Source: Owenia fusiformis (lineage: Eukaryota > Annelida > Polychaeta > Sabellida > Oweniidae). From it: DNA of 64,000 nt. This document shows positions 23,376 through 37,300 of this stretch, piece by piece. Where the stretch lies: positions 40,953,366 through 41,017,365 of the forward strand of contig CAIIXF020000001.1 in the NCBI GenBank assembly GCA_903813345.2. The letters run 5' to 3'. The translations under genes and the position numbers were made by a program. Each line of letters starts with the position of its first letter. The first letter of the stretch is position 1. Under the pieces are notes generated by a model. It was given only the letters and a program-made list of their open reading frames with translations, was not told where the DNA came from and did not search any database.

Positions 23376-26300
23376 ATCTTTACTTGGTGTACCCTGACCT
23401 TCTAGCCTGACCTTGCAGGATCGAGGTTAAAATAGTTCTGCACACACGACCATTGCCCATTACTACATACATCGTATGTGGAGTTTTAGAGACAGTTGAG
23501 TATTAGAGACAAATTGGACACACTATGCTAGAATCTTTGAAATAAAAAAAACATTTTTTAATGTTATAACATGATAATTTATTTAGTATAGACCATAATC
23601 ATTTATAATGATTTTATGGATGATCTTACATTCTAATAACAATATATGTGTTGTCACCAGTTTAGAATTGTACAATGTACTTAAATGCAAATTCAGTTTT
23701 TACAAAACATTCTAAGTAAAATTACATGTTTTAATAATAACTTAAAGGAGAATCATTTTTCAATTTCATTTTTTTGGGCTCATATCATTCCTATTTTCTA
23801 AAAAATGATTTACTTAATGTAAATTGTGGTCTTTATACTTGTTATACATAGATTTGAACATTTAATTCATGTGATTTATATTATAAATGACAAGGTTAAT
23901 ATTATATTAAAATTACAGAACATAAGAAATAGCTTGACTATAACAAAACATGAAATATTCCAATTAAATATAGGAAACAATTCTAAATTTAGAAATTAAT
24001 TAAAAAGAGTAAGTTAACAATCATTCGTTCTAAACATATGAGTCCATGATGAAATAAATCCAGAAAATACTTTTAGCATCCCTAGATTACAATATAAGGA
24101 AAGATATGAGCAAAATGAATCTAATTACAATGATTTTCAAAAACAATACTTGAGAGAGTTTAAATACAGTGACACCTATTTCAGAGAACATATCTGGTTC
24201 GATGAAGTGAACAACTGGAAACGCCTAATATTTAAAACAAATATGTTTATATCCCATAATTTCTTAAATGTGAATCCCTCTATGATGCACAGACTCGCAT
24301 AGAGCAAGTTCCAGCAGTGGTCACCTTCAATAGGTATGTACCATATCTGTACTTTTAAACACTACTGGGTGTGAGAATATAGGGTGAGACAAATTTATTT
24401 AGGCAAGGCAAAACTTAACCCAAAGATAATTTTATAGATAATTTTAGAGTACTCGTATATATGACATAATTTCTTAGTTTTAGCTATCTATTAAAATGCA
24501 ACATGATGACATTTTGAACTATTTTTAATATCTTTGAGAACAGATATGCAACATAGTATAGTGTCATAGATTGCAACACTACATATGTAACATATGCCAT
24601 AAAATAATTTCTATATAGCTTATCTCTATTATATACATTAACTTTAATAGAACTGTTTCCTTAAATTATTAAGCATTTTATAGTACAGCATTTCATGATT
24701 AACAACTAACTATTTTCATAAATTCTAATCTGATTGATTTATAATATTTAAAGCAGTAAATAACAATATAACTGTTAATGGAAAAATTACATATCACATA
24801 TGGACTTATATAAATAGATCTAAATAAATGCAAAAGTCCTTCAAGGACGATTGAACAATTAATATCTTATTTCATACTTTTATTTACACATCTACTATTT
24901 GTACACATTGTACATTAAAATATTTCAAAGGGTTAACTTAAGCAAGGACTATAATCTTGGAGAAGCGTACCCTTTTGACTAAAATTTGTTTTCATAACAA
25001 CCAGATCCAGAATACGTTTGCACTCATTCTAGTCTAAACTATATTTCTAACCAACCATATTATTCAAAAAAAGAGGCTATTGCCATTTTCCCAATCCTAT
25101 TTGCTATGTATCATACTGTGTAAATGAAATTCACTGACAAAAATTATTCATAATAAAAAATCACGCCATTGTTCAATATAGCCCAATCCACAATATTATT
25201 CCCATCATATTCCAGACCTGATCATTTTTTCTGGAAAGGGTAAGTTCCCTAATATATAATTCCCCTTGCACTGGCAGACTAAAACAAAATCAACAGTTGC
25301 TTAAAGCGGCAGCAAAGACTAAGAACGAGGTGATGGTAACTTTAAAAAGATTTCTGACTGATCAATTCTGACATTTTTCATAAAAATGCTTCAACTCCTG
25401 TGTTTAAAAGGCAATAATTCTGAAAACAGGTACATATCTCTGTTTCAATTCTTATAGATTTGGGCATTTCTGTATCTTCTATCTTTTATTACCTTCTTTA
25501 ATCAGTTGTTAAATGTTCTAACCTTTGCTACCACTTTAACTGAAACTTACAATTCGAAAATGATTTCAGTGTACAACTGCACCTATAACATAAAACTAGG
25601 TGTACTATTCCTACTTCTATAACATACAACTAATGGAACTTGCAATAAGCATGAAACCATGAACTTACAGAAAAGTTCTTTAAAAAGTTTCTTTTTAAGT
25701 CTCTGACCAACTAGTCATGATGTCTACTTAGTACTTAAACTAAAAAATGTAAAATTAATAAACAAACAATTGTATAATCAATTCAGGATATCTGAGCACA
25801 GCGCACTGGTACATGTTAACATGTCATTTGTCTCAATTACATTGTTATTTTTGTTATTTGTTAATATAATTTGAATAAACAACAGTAGCATGAATGCCTA
25901 GGATTTCTATAGATCATAAAAGTCCATCTTATTCATACAAAATACGCAAATATGAAAATTTTGCCTGTTTTGGTAGTAAATTAAAAAGTCATATACATAA
26001 CCAGAACTGCAACTTTCTCTTAAAGGAGAAGTATGTCCAATATATTTCTTCATTGGTATTGCTTTAACAGCCAACTTATCTCACTTTAAAAGTGTCACAT
26101 ATATTTTTGGTCTGAACAGAGTTTTAAAAATACAATAAAGAACCCTACTGAATGGTCATCACAACAGCTCTATCTAACATTTGTCAATATAGGAGAAATT
26201 CTGACCTAATTTCTGGATAAATGCTACATTAACTATCATAAAATTCATCTCTACATGCACATTTTCTCCAAATATGGTATCTGACATCTTCTCCTATTCA

Positions 26301-28338
26301 TTTATGCTTTAGTAAGCTATTGTGTCAACTATTTTACATGAGTTAAGGTCAATGTGACAATTTCATCCAATTATCGTAACAATCTCAAAGATTCCTAACA
26401 AAAAGGGACCAAACATAACTTTTGTGTTTAAGGTATACTACTATAAAGAAATAATATTTGGGAATAGCTTTCTTACATTTTGTGTATTTCTAGTTATTGA
26501 TCATTTTGGCAGGTATAATATAGGCTATAATAATAATTAAATTTAATGATAAATATTTCTTATTTACAAAGGTGCTATAATAGAATAATAATTATAAATA
26601 AATGTGAAATTAAAATAAAATATACATAATATAGACTCTATATAAACATATAACATTCCAATATCCGACCCTGCATCATTTATGCAAAAAGCATTTTTGA
26701 TTTATGCACACTTTCCTTCTAAAGTGTATGTACCTTTAACAGTTAGACCTAACTTTTGTAAAATTAAAATCAAATTCAATTGCACAAGTTGTTTAGGGGT
26801 CAAAATAATAATGTACATCAAGTAGCATACTTCATCTCAGTATATTGCTTGACCATACCCCTGGACCATCATTTATGATGTTTGGAGCCCAAAGTCCCTG
26901 AAAATGACTTGATAAATAAACTAATTCTTATGCGATTTGAAGAACATTGATATCTTCCTATTTCTTGAAGTTAAAGTGAAAATCAGAGATATAGAGTGTG
27001 AAAAAATTGCAAGCAATATTTATGAATTTCCAACCAATGTGTCCTTTACCATTCAGAATATAGTATATGTACAGTACTAAAATCTTGTAAATTTTTTTAA
27101 GAATAACAAAACAAATTTCTGATGCCAATGACCAACACACAACATATGCAATGATTCTCTATAGGAATTGGGCCATCTCAAATTTTCAAATAAGGTATAA
27201 CATTTTGGGATTTTTTGAAAAAAGGTATGTCAAGGAATGAAGTCAGTCAAAAGGACATTGAATAAGGTAGGTACATGTTTTGTAAAGTATCTCAATATCT
27301 CTGATATCACAAAGTTGAAAATGGATGAAGAGAACAAAATATTTTGTGTAGATATGTAATTTGGCAAATCCAAACAGGTAAATGACTGACTGCTTGTACA
27401 TCACAACGTCACCGGCTGAAAAGTAAACTGATTTAAAATTCACTTTATCTCTCAATCCTGATAATGATAAATTGGTACATACACCATGCAAACAATATCA
27501 ACAATTCATTAACACTATCTAGTCCTTTACAATATTACTATACAGATTTTCTATGGCACAAGTTCACACATTTAACTGTTTTCATGCTTTACTTTCCCTA
27601 GCTGACAGGGAACAATATTTTTATCTTAGAAATGCAAGGATAGCATAGGTGACTGATAAGCTTTGGGTATTGCTATATTTATGGTTTATCATAGCTTACC
27701 ATTAAGCTACGACACAGCATAATTATATCACACCACCGAAAGGCAGACAAGATACTGAATACTTTAGGATGGAAAATAAAAAATATGGGTCTTTAGAATT
27801 CTAAATGCCTGCCTGGCAGTTATCACAAGAATCATCCCAGAGGGTGATAAAAAATTGAAATTGGTCCAAAATGGCTGTCACATTTCAAGATATATGACCC
27901 AAAAATGAATCAGTTGAAGAACTTGATACAGTGTAATATGTGTAAAGATATGGAGTGAATCCAATGATCAGTTTTCCTGGAATCGCAATGTCAAATCAGC
28001 AAGATGATTACACTGATAATGACAAATATACCACAAGTACTATGATAAACATTATAACATTTTCTATTCGTCACCAGTCGTAACAAGAAAAACAAGACAA
28101 AAAATATGTACCTCAGACAAATAAACTGTTTTAGTGAACAGAATGCTCCTTGGAGAAGATTCAATGATGATTTTTGATTGACTGCTTTTGGATATGCTAG
28201 TATTTTTTGTGGTTAAATGTGTGAAAAAGACCACAAATCCTACAACTGCACTTATACATCTTACCATCAATCTTATGTAATAGTATGTGTTCAGTTTACA
28301 TATTCACATATAGCTTTTGTAGACACACTGCAGTGGAT
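23376..28338. other. AT-rich intergenic stretch, no gene seen
   Basis: About 5 kb with no ORF of interest, no splice-linked coding pieces and no obvious tandem repeats. Part of it is presumably the 3' UTR of ZNF-B, which ends at 28339 on the minus strand. Confidence 0.6.
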
Positions 28339-31300
28339 TTAAAATGTTTTGTTTGTTTTAGAATCCTCAGCTTTAGGACTATTGCCACCCTTCACCCAGC
28401 CACTTTTGCGGCAATTGTGCGTTTTCAAGTATTCCTTTCGGTGGAATCTTCTTCCACATTTTTCACAGCCATATTCGGGTTCACCATGTATTTTTTTATG
28501 GCGACTAAAATTTGAATGATGTCTGAAACATCGAGAACATTCTGGACATTTGTACTGCAGTTCTCCGTCGCGAAACACAATATTTTGATCTTTCTTCAAC
28601 AAATCTCTCTTGAGAATAGTTGTTTTTGCATGACGTGTTCTCGGCGGAAGAGAAACCTGACTGACGTCTTGTGTAAGGGTACTAGAGCCAGTGGTTGCAA
28701 TAGCAATTGGGCATGGTCCAACAGAAGCCTTAGAAGTTAATTCTAATGGATAGAGTGGAAGGTTTGCATTTGAATCCTTGCTTAAATCAACTGCTGTGCT
28801 ACTATGTCCTGAAGTGCAGAGATTTCGTAACAAATCAAATGCAGCTTTTATTCTCGGTTTTTCTTCTGACTGACTAGGTTCTGCTGTGTCCCCATTAGAT
28901 GGTGCTGATTGACTAGATAGGCTGCTATTTGATGACACAGAAGGGCTACTGAGTGACAGGAAATCCCCTTGCTCATTCTTTATTCCCATGCTATTAGAAA
29001 CCATTTTACCCCCAGACATTAGTCTCTTGTGGGTAGTCTTCTGCCTGCTGCTTGGGATCATGCTGGACACACTAGTACTAACTTTAGGGACAATATCCAA
29101 CTCTTCTTCATTCATTTCCGGTTCAATTTTTACATTTTTTAAATCAGCTTTAATACCCTCATTAGATTTCTCCGTAGGAGAATCAGGTTCATTTTTAATT
29201 TTTCCATCCAAAGCGCCGTCTTTATCCACAGATTCGTTCCATAGTTTATTTTCATCCACACTTTCGTCATCTACATTATTGGAGTCAACTGTAGCAAATG
29301 ACACTCCCATGGATGGTTTCAGCATCTTCCTCGGTGATCTCATATTGTCCGTCGGGGACACTGAATCTTCATCATTCATCAACGGAACTCGTCGTTTTCT
29401 TGGTTTTGTATCGCAAGAATGTTTCTCAAAATGCTCCTTGCGGTAAAACCCGCGCTGACATCCACTGCATGTGTAGCTTGTAACCCCTTGGTGAAGTTTC
29501 AGGTGACGTGAATAATTCGAGAGATGGCGAAAATACCTCGAACATTTTCTACACATAAAAACAGATTCTCCAGCTACTTGGACTACATCATCTCTAAGAT
29601 TTTGCGAGACGGCTCTCGGCAACTCGGACGATACCTCTGAAAAGGACAATTAGATACTATATTCAATATGTGGAAATGAAAATAATGGGTAAGTCATTTC
29701 TTTTTCTTGGTTGTACATAAAATTTCATGTTTATTTCCATCAATAGGCTGACTAATTACACATGGAAAGGATATTGACATGAAAGGTTCCCAGGATACTA
29801 GATAGTAGCTTAGGTTCTACCCTGCACACAGTCTTGTTACAAACTACCCTCTGCCTAGTATAGACTATATCACAGTTTAGCATCCCACCCCCCATGACTG
29901 ATGCCCATGACAGCTTGGCTCATAAATCATTTCAAACCTACCATGTTGACCTTTTTCTTAATCAATGCTAAATGCTAAATGCGTGCACAATAATTATGCA
30001 AATACGAGAAAATGACCATATATGGAAAGTCATCCTTATTCTGACGACAAACTCTGATTAGCTCGGTGAGTTCAGAGATTTATTGAAAACTGCAAGAGTG
30101 AAGACGAAGCTCTCTTTTGAGAAGCGAAGTCGAATGAATGCAAAGGTTACTTAGGTTCTCAGCAAACCAGAGACACGTCCTCCCTTTCTGTTTACAAATT
30201 GATGTCAAGAATCAAATCCATTAGCCTACTTATGTTATGGCAGTCATAACCTGTACCATTTACAATATTAATATTAAAGTATGTGACTGAAAAAATATAT
30301 GAATGTTAACTATTCAATGAGCAGAACTTTGAATAGATATTGTTTTTAATTATTCATTTATGAGACAGTATATGTGATTAATACTGTTCCAATTCTTAAT
30401 TCTTTCAAATGTGGCAAAATAAAAATGCGAGTGATAACTGATAAGTGATCTTTAATACCTGCACATTCACCATTTTCATTGTGTACATCCTCATCTTTCC
30501 TTCCATCTGCTTCTTCTAGAACTGGAAGCAAACATACATACATGTGTCAATGAGTTCTTTCTGAGCGATTGGCAAGCCTTAATTTTATTTATATAATATT
30601 GTCAATGTGACAAATAGTTATTGATAAGTAACGAAAGTATACTTATCTTTAAAAGTTCTAAATACAGCATTGATAGACTATATATTCTAAAATCCCACTG
30701 ATTAGGTATGGTTTGATACATGCAACTTTTTGTATTATTTTTTAAAATGTACAATCTTCTTAAAAGTTCCAATACTACATATACATCAATATATCCTAAA
30801 TCACATCCCACTGATTTGGTGCAATACAGTATGAAAAATAACATTAAATATAAAATCCTCTTGTACGCCTAGATCACCTACTTAAATGTGTGTCTTGGCC
30901 AAATATCAAGATTTGGATGACTTCTCGATTTCATCTACCATCCAAAAGAATTATGCAATTTGTCCAAGTGTTTGAATATACCATTAGAAAGGGGAAAGTG
31001 TCAGAAGTAAGGAAAATATATAATCACAAAAATCTGGTAGTTATAAATTTAATTTAATTATTTTAATGGGGAAGTTTTGAGTCATTTTTCCATTAAATCT
31101 ATTTTGAAGGTAAACATTTTCCCAGGATGACCTTCAACCTCAAATGACCATTTTGACCTTCTAGACATATTTAGTGAACAAGTTGAATTAATAGAGACCT
31201 TAAGCTGTCACCTTTTTCACAATGTCAATGTTAACGGAAAGATTTAACCTTAGTACATGTTGTTTGTGCATACTTTTGTACCATTGTAGCCATTTAGTTT

Positions 31301-34300
31301 GAGTATTTCATGTTTAGAGCAGGAAATTTAAAATTACAAATAGGTGTCTGTGGAGATGATTTAACTTGGATACTGTGTTGGAGTCTTTTGTTTGTATGCA
31401 CAGAAGAATCCATTCTGAAGCATGCTATGCATGTCATGCATGTTTTTAGCTCAAATCATGAAATGAATATATGAAGATGAGTACCATATAACTATGCAAG
31501 GCATTAACATTCAAAGTGTCACCACCTACCATTTGTTACAGACACCGACCCATGAAGGCTATTACAGTTGGCAAATGTCGAACAACAACTTTAGAACACT
31601 GGCCACAAAAAGTTGGAGACTATTACAATTTCTGGTGGTGACATAAAAAAGTATGATACTACCTCTATATCACGCCCGGTGATCGTGAAAATGGGACGGA
31701 GGGGGGAGCAGGCAATTTCTGCAAGAAAATTCAACAAATCTGAGAGATTTATTTTTTCAAGAAAAAGTTTACTATTGAATTGCTGAATTGATAGGTGCAC
31801 GGTATGGTAAAATATGTTAGGTCTTCTGGGATTTTTTCTGAAACGATAGGCATCTAAGATATGAGATCTATTAAAAAAGGCGCGAGGCAACCAACAGACA
31901 CAAATCAACGTTTAAGCTATAAATCAAGCAACAATGGTCTACACGACCTGTATTAAATACTTGTAAGTGACGATATCATAACTAAATTTATGCCATTGCT
32001 GAATTTATAAAATAAGTTTCAATACGTAAAATAAAAAATAATCGAAAATAATTATGGGACGGAGGAGGGGAGCAATATGTATCATGTCTTAATACATATT
32101 GCTCCCCCCCCCTCCGTCCCAAAATTATTTTCGATTATTTTTTATTTCACCTATCGAAACTTATTTTACAAAGTCAGCAATAACATTAATTTTGTGACGA
32201 TAATGTCACTTACAAGTATTTATTACAGGTCATGTACACCATTGTTGCTTCATTTATAGCAACAACATTGACTTTTGCACGTTGGTGCATTGCGCCTTTT
32301 TTAATAGATCTTATACCCTAAAAGAGTATCGGTTGAAAAAAAATCCTAGAATACCTAACATATTTTACAATACCGTGAGCCTATTTATTTAGCAATTCAA
32401 TAGTAAACTTCTTCTTTAAAAAATAAATCTTCCAGATTTGTTGAAATTTCTAGCAGAAATTGCCTGCTCCCCCCCTCCGTCCCAATTCTACGATCACCGG
32501 GCGTGTATATTACATAATAAAACAAGTATCAAGCAATATAAAATCTTACAATACCTGCACTTTGTGGTACTGCACTTATACTACCATCATTACTCAAAGC
32601 CAATGGTTCCAACTTTGGTATTATCTCCTTATGATTGGTTGACACATTTTTTTGTGCGGACACCAATTTTTCTCGTAGAAGGCTTAACCCAGTCTCATGG
32701 CCAGATTTAACTTGGGCAGTGTTCTGATCAGTGTTAGATGGTTGAGGGGCTATAGGCTTTGGCTGGCTATTGGAGTTCAGTCGTACTAACTTTGGAGGGC
32801 CAATACCCGAGGAGCTAGTAAGATAGGCAACTGTTATAGGCTGGCTGGTTTTTAATAGTGGACCATGGGTCTGTAAATCAATCCCTAGGCTCGGACTAAT
32901 CTGTGGCACAACCAGGCTTGGACTGATTTGTGGCACCACCAGATTTGATACTGCACTTGTAACATTGACTAAAGGCTGAGGTTGACTTGTTAATGTATAG
33001 TTTTGATTGTCATCATGGGTAGCATGCTTCCCTGTTTTGTATACTGCACTTTTCTGGGTGAAGATGGAAGATTTTTGATCAGCAATATGGTTAATATAGA
33101 CACTTCCACTGTATTTCTTGAACCATGGGGTGAAGTACTCTTGCGATCCTGCAACAAAAAAGGTTATTTGTCTATTACATTGACATCCATCAGTGAAGAG
33201 TGTCATACTACCTCTTTTGAAGATGAAGTTTATACATGTACATTTATCAAAAATGTGACAATTATATATTTCTAATCTTTGCATTTAGTTGACTTTGATG
33301 GTAATTGGTTTTGATAATTTGGTATTCTTAAACATATCAGAACCATTGTTCTCCACTTAATTCATTTTACAAGGTAAAATGTAAAATGATTGAATTATCT
33401 TACCTAATATAACATAATATGCATTCTATGCTATTTACAATCAGATCTACATAACGTTACAAAAACATCATAATAAAGACAATTGACATTTGAGTTGCTA
33501 TTGGATACATTCCAAAGGATATTGGCATCTATTTAATTTTGCGATTCTTTTAAATTGCCAGATTAAAACGCTCGCTAAATTAAACACAATTTCAAAACTG
33601 CCAATGGTATACAGGCTAATCATCGGATCTGAGTCTTATAATCTGGCTCAGTTTCAAATAAGGATAAAATATATTTGGAGTTTTCACATTACATAAATAT
33701 TTAGACTTTGTGTTGTTATCCTCGCCCCATCGAAAAAGTCCCTCAATCATCAAATTGATTGATCAGCATTCAGTAAATATTTACAAATGAGACATTAAGA
33801 AATGGTTTGTTGACAGTTTAGAAAGAAAAACATAAATTGTGAATCATGATAGATTTGCCAAATGAGGGAAATCGCAGGATATACGATCTTATTCTAAAAA
33901 ACATGAATGACAGTAAACACGAATTGATTTTACATATATTACGTCGTACTTATAGGTTTTTGTTGGTTTATGTAATCTAATGCTGTTATGGATGTAAACT
34001 AAACAAGGCATTAACATGACAAAATGTCACCACCTAAAACAATTTGGTCAATTTAAAGCAAGTTGAAAAATACCTCTTTGACTTTTTTTTGACATTGAGA
34101 AGGTCATTGAAGGTCAAATGTCAAATGTAAAGTCAGATTTGAACTTCTGAGAACGTGTAGATGATTTTGAAAAAAAAATTAAGTAAATTTGAAGCAAGTT
34201 GAAAAAAGACCTTTTTGACCTTGAAAAGGTCATTGAAGGTCAAATATCAAATCTAAAGTCAGATTTGAACTTCTGAGAACATGTAGATGATTTTGAAAAA

Positions 34301-37300
34301 AAAATTAAGTAAATATGAAGCAAGTTGAAAAAAGACCTTTTTGACCTTGAAAAGGTCATTGAAGGTCAAAGGTCAAATCTAAAGTCAGATTTGAACTTCT
34401 GAGAACTTGTAAAGGCAAATTTGAACTTCTGAAAAGATGTAGATGATTTTGAAAAAAAAATTTGGTCAATTTGAAGCAAGTTGAAAACAGACCTTTTTGA
34501 CCTTTTTTGACCTTGAGAAGGTCATTAAAGGTCAAATGTCAAATCTAAAGTCAGATTTGAATTTCTGAGAACATGTAGATGATTTTGAAAAAAAAAATTA
34601 GTCAATTTGAAGCAAGTTGAAAAAAGACCTTTTTGACCTTTTTTGACCTTGAGAAGGTCATTGAAGGTCAAATGTCAAATCTAAAGTCAAATCTAGTCAT
34701 ATTTGAATTTCTGAGAACATGTAGATGATTTTGAAAAAAAAAAAGTCAATTTGAAGCAAGATGAAAAAATACCCTTTTGACCTTTTTTGACATTGAGAAG
34801 GTCATTGAAGGTCAAATGTCAAATCTAAAGTCAGATTTGAATTTCTGAGAACATGTAGATGATTTTGACCTTCAATGACCTTCTCAAGGTCAAAAATCTA
34901 GTCATATTTGAATTTCTGAGAACATGTAGATGATTTTGAAAAAAAAAAAGTCAATTTGAAGCAAGTTGAAAAAAGACCTTTTTGACCTTTTTTGACTTTG
35001 AGAAGGTCATTGAAGGTCAAATGTCAAATCTTAAGTCAAATCTAAAGTCAGATTTAAATTTCTAAGAACACGTAGATGATTTTGAAAAATTTTTTAGTCA
35101 ATTTGAAGCAACTTGAAAACAGACCTTTTTGACCTTTTTTGACCTTGAGAAGGTCATTGAAGGTCAAATGTCAAATCTTAAGTCAGATTTGAATTTCTGA
35201 GAACACGTAGATGATTTTGAAAAAAAAATTTAGTCAATTTGAAGCAAGTTGAAAACAGACAGCAAAGCAAGTTGACGCCAACCTCCAACCGCCGGACGCC
35301 AACCGCCGTCGCAAAAAAACGGAGACCATAACAATATGTCACCACTTTTGGTGGTGACATAAACAAAAAAACGGAGACCATAACAATATGTCACCACTTT
35401 TGGTGGTGACATAAAAAACGGAGACCATAACAATATGTCACCACTTTTGGTGGTGACATAAAAATGATTAAGCAACAATGATTCTATAAAAAAAACATGC
35501 ATACCTGGTGAAGTATATGAAAGGTGTAGTACTGTAGTATCAGTATTAAAGAACTTTATCATCCTAACTGCCATTAAATTAATGTACTCAATATCAGATT
35601 AGACATATTTTTTCAATATTTGGAAACATTTAATTATGGCATTACACATAGTTCTTGATGTTAAAGACAGTTATTTGTTTCATATACATGTCTACTCTTA
35701 GAACTCTATGAGGTAAAAATCTCCACTGGGTAAGCAGTATTAATTATGAATTATAATTTCACTTTACATGATTATTCATTTGTTTTTGTAAGTTTAAAGA
35801 ATATAATACCGAAGACAAGGAGTCAATCTCATCCATAGGTTATTGTCAGACATATGCCTGTGTCCACTGTCCAGCAATAACCTACAGTGAAATCTGTATA
35901 TCTGAACACCTCTCTTATTTGAACACCTCTCAATTTAATATTTTTTCGGTCCTATTTATCTTATAAGTAAAACCTTGAAATGTGAACACCTGCTAATTTG
36001 AAAACCTTTGGCTGGTCCCAATAGCTTTCATACAAGTCACAATCAATCAGGGTGTCAAAAAAATTTCAACTTGTTATCACCTTGTAATTTCCTTATATAT
36101 CGTATGTTATATTTTAATGTGCAATAAAATAAGATAAGACAGGTTTTACTGTACACACTATACTCTATATCATTACATTATAGTCCGGATGTGAAGTGCC
36201 ATATTTTAAGTGAAGGTGGAAATGCTTACTATATGAACTTTTTTTGCATTTTCTGTTTAAACATGATATCCATATTCAGAAACTGCCGGATGCCCAACGG
36301 GCATACTTGAGGAATTTTTTTGGCGGCCATTTTGAATTTTCACACGTTTTATGTATTTTAGCCTGCATATTAGAACAGAAAACTAGCATACACATGAACA
36401 AATCTTGCTGTTTTTTCTATAATAGAGTTTTAATATGATGTATACCAATATGTTAGGTTCCAGAAATGTTTCTTGACAAAAATAAAAAAAAATTCAAGAT
36501 GGCCGCCAACCTTACAATTTATGAAATGGTTCATTCTGTGATAATATCAAATTGATATTAGTGTTTCCTACAAAGTTATCAATAAAAAATACTAAATACA
36601 TCTGATTATGATCTCTTTCTCACATATAAAATATCCAAAATGAGTAAAAAGTAACCTACATAATAATAATGATGTTCCACAAGGGTCATTTCTTGGTGCT
36701 ATATTTCTCTTGAATTTATGAATTATCTTCTTTTACTAAGATTTCATCAAAGATTTCTTTCAATAAATACTGATCAGTTTCTTCCAATTCCTGTTCAGTT
36801 ACTGTCTTTGTATGTTTGTTATTGCATTCATTCCCCTTGCAAACACAGAACAATATACATGATAAAGATGCCTTGGAGCATGAACATCGCCCAGTTCTAC
36901 ATACATTGCCCTCTGATGCACATGTGCACTTAATGAGCTGGAGAATTCCTTTAGGGGCACAGGGTGTATCCTTGGGCATTGTTGTTGGGGCAAGTGAGCC
37001 TGTGCTGTTAATTTCCCAACCATAATCTGTTGGAAGGATAAGTGGGGGGTCAGGCATATCAGCATTTTTCCATATAGCTACTTGGAAATGAGCTCGCTTC
37101 ACATGCTGGGAAAATGCTTCTGTTGTTGGTGGGAGGGATTTTAGCTTTGGTGCATTTGTAATGTGTTTTGCAGCATTTTTCTTTGCTCATACAGCATATC
37201 TCACATTAGACATTTTGTCTGTGACTTTAGGTGTAATTCCATAACATCTAGAAACAAATTCTGTTGAAGTTTTCTCAACTTCAGTCATGTCTGCATTGAC

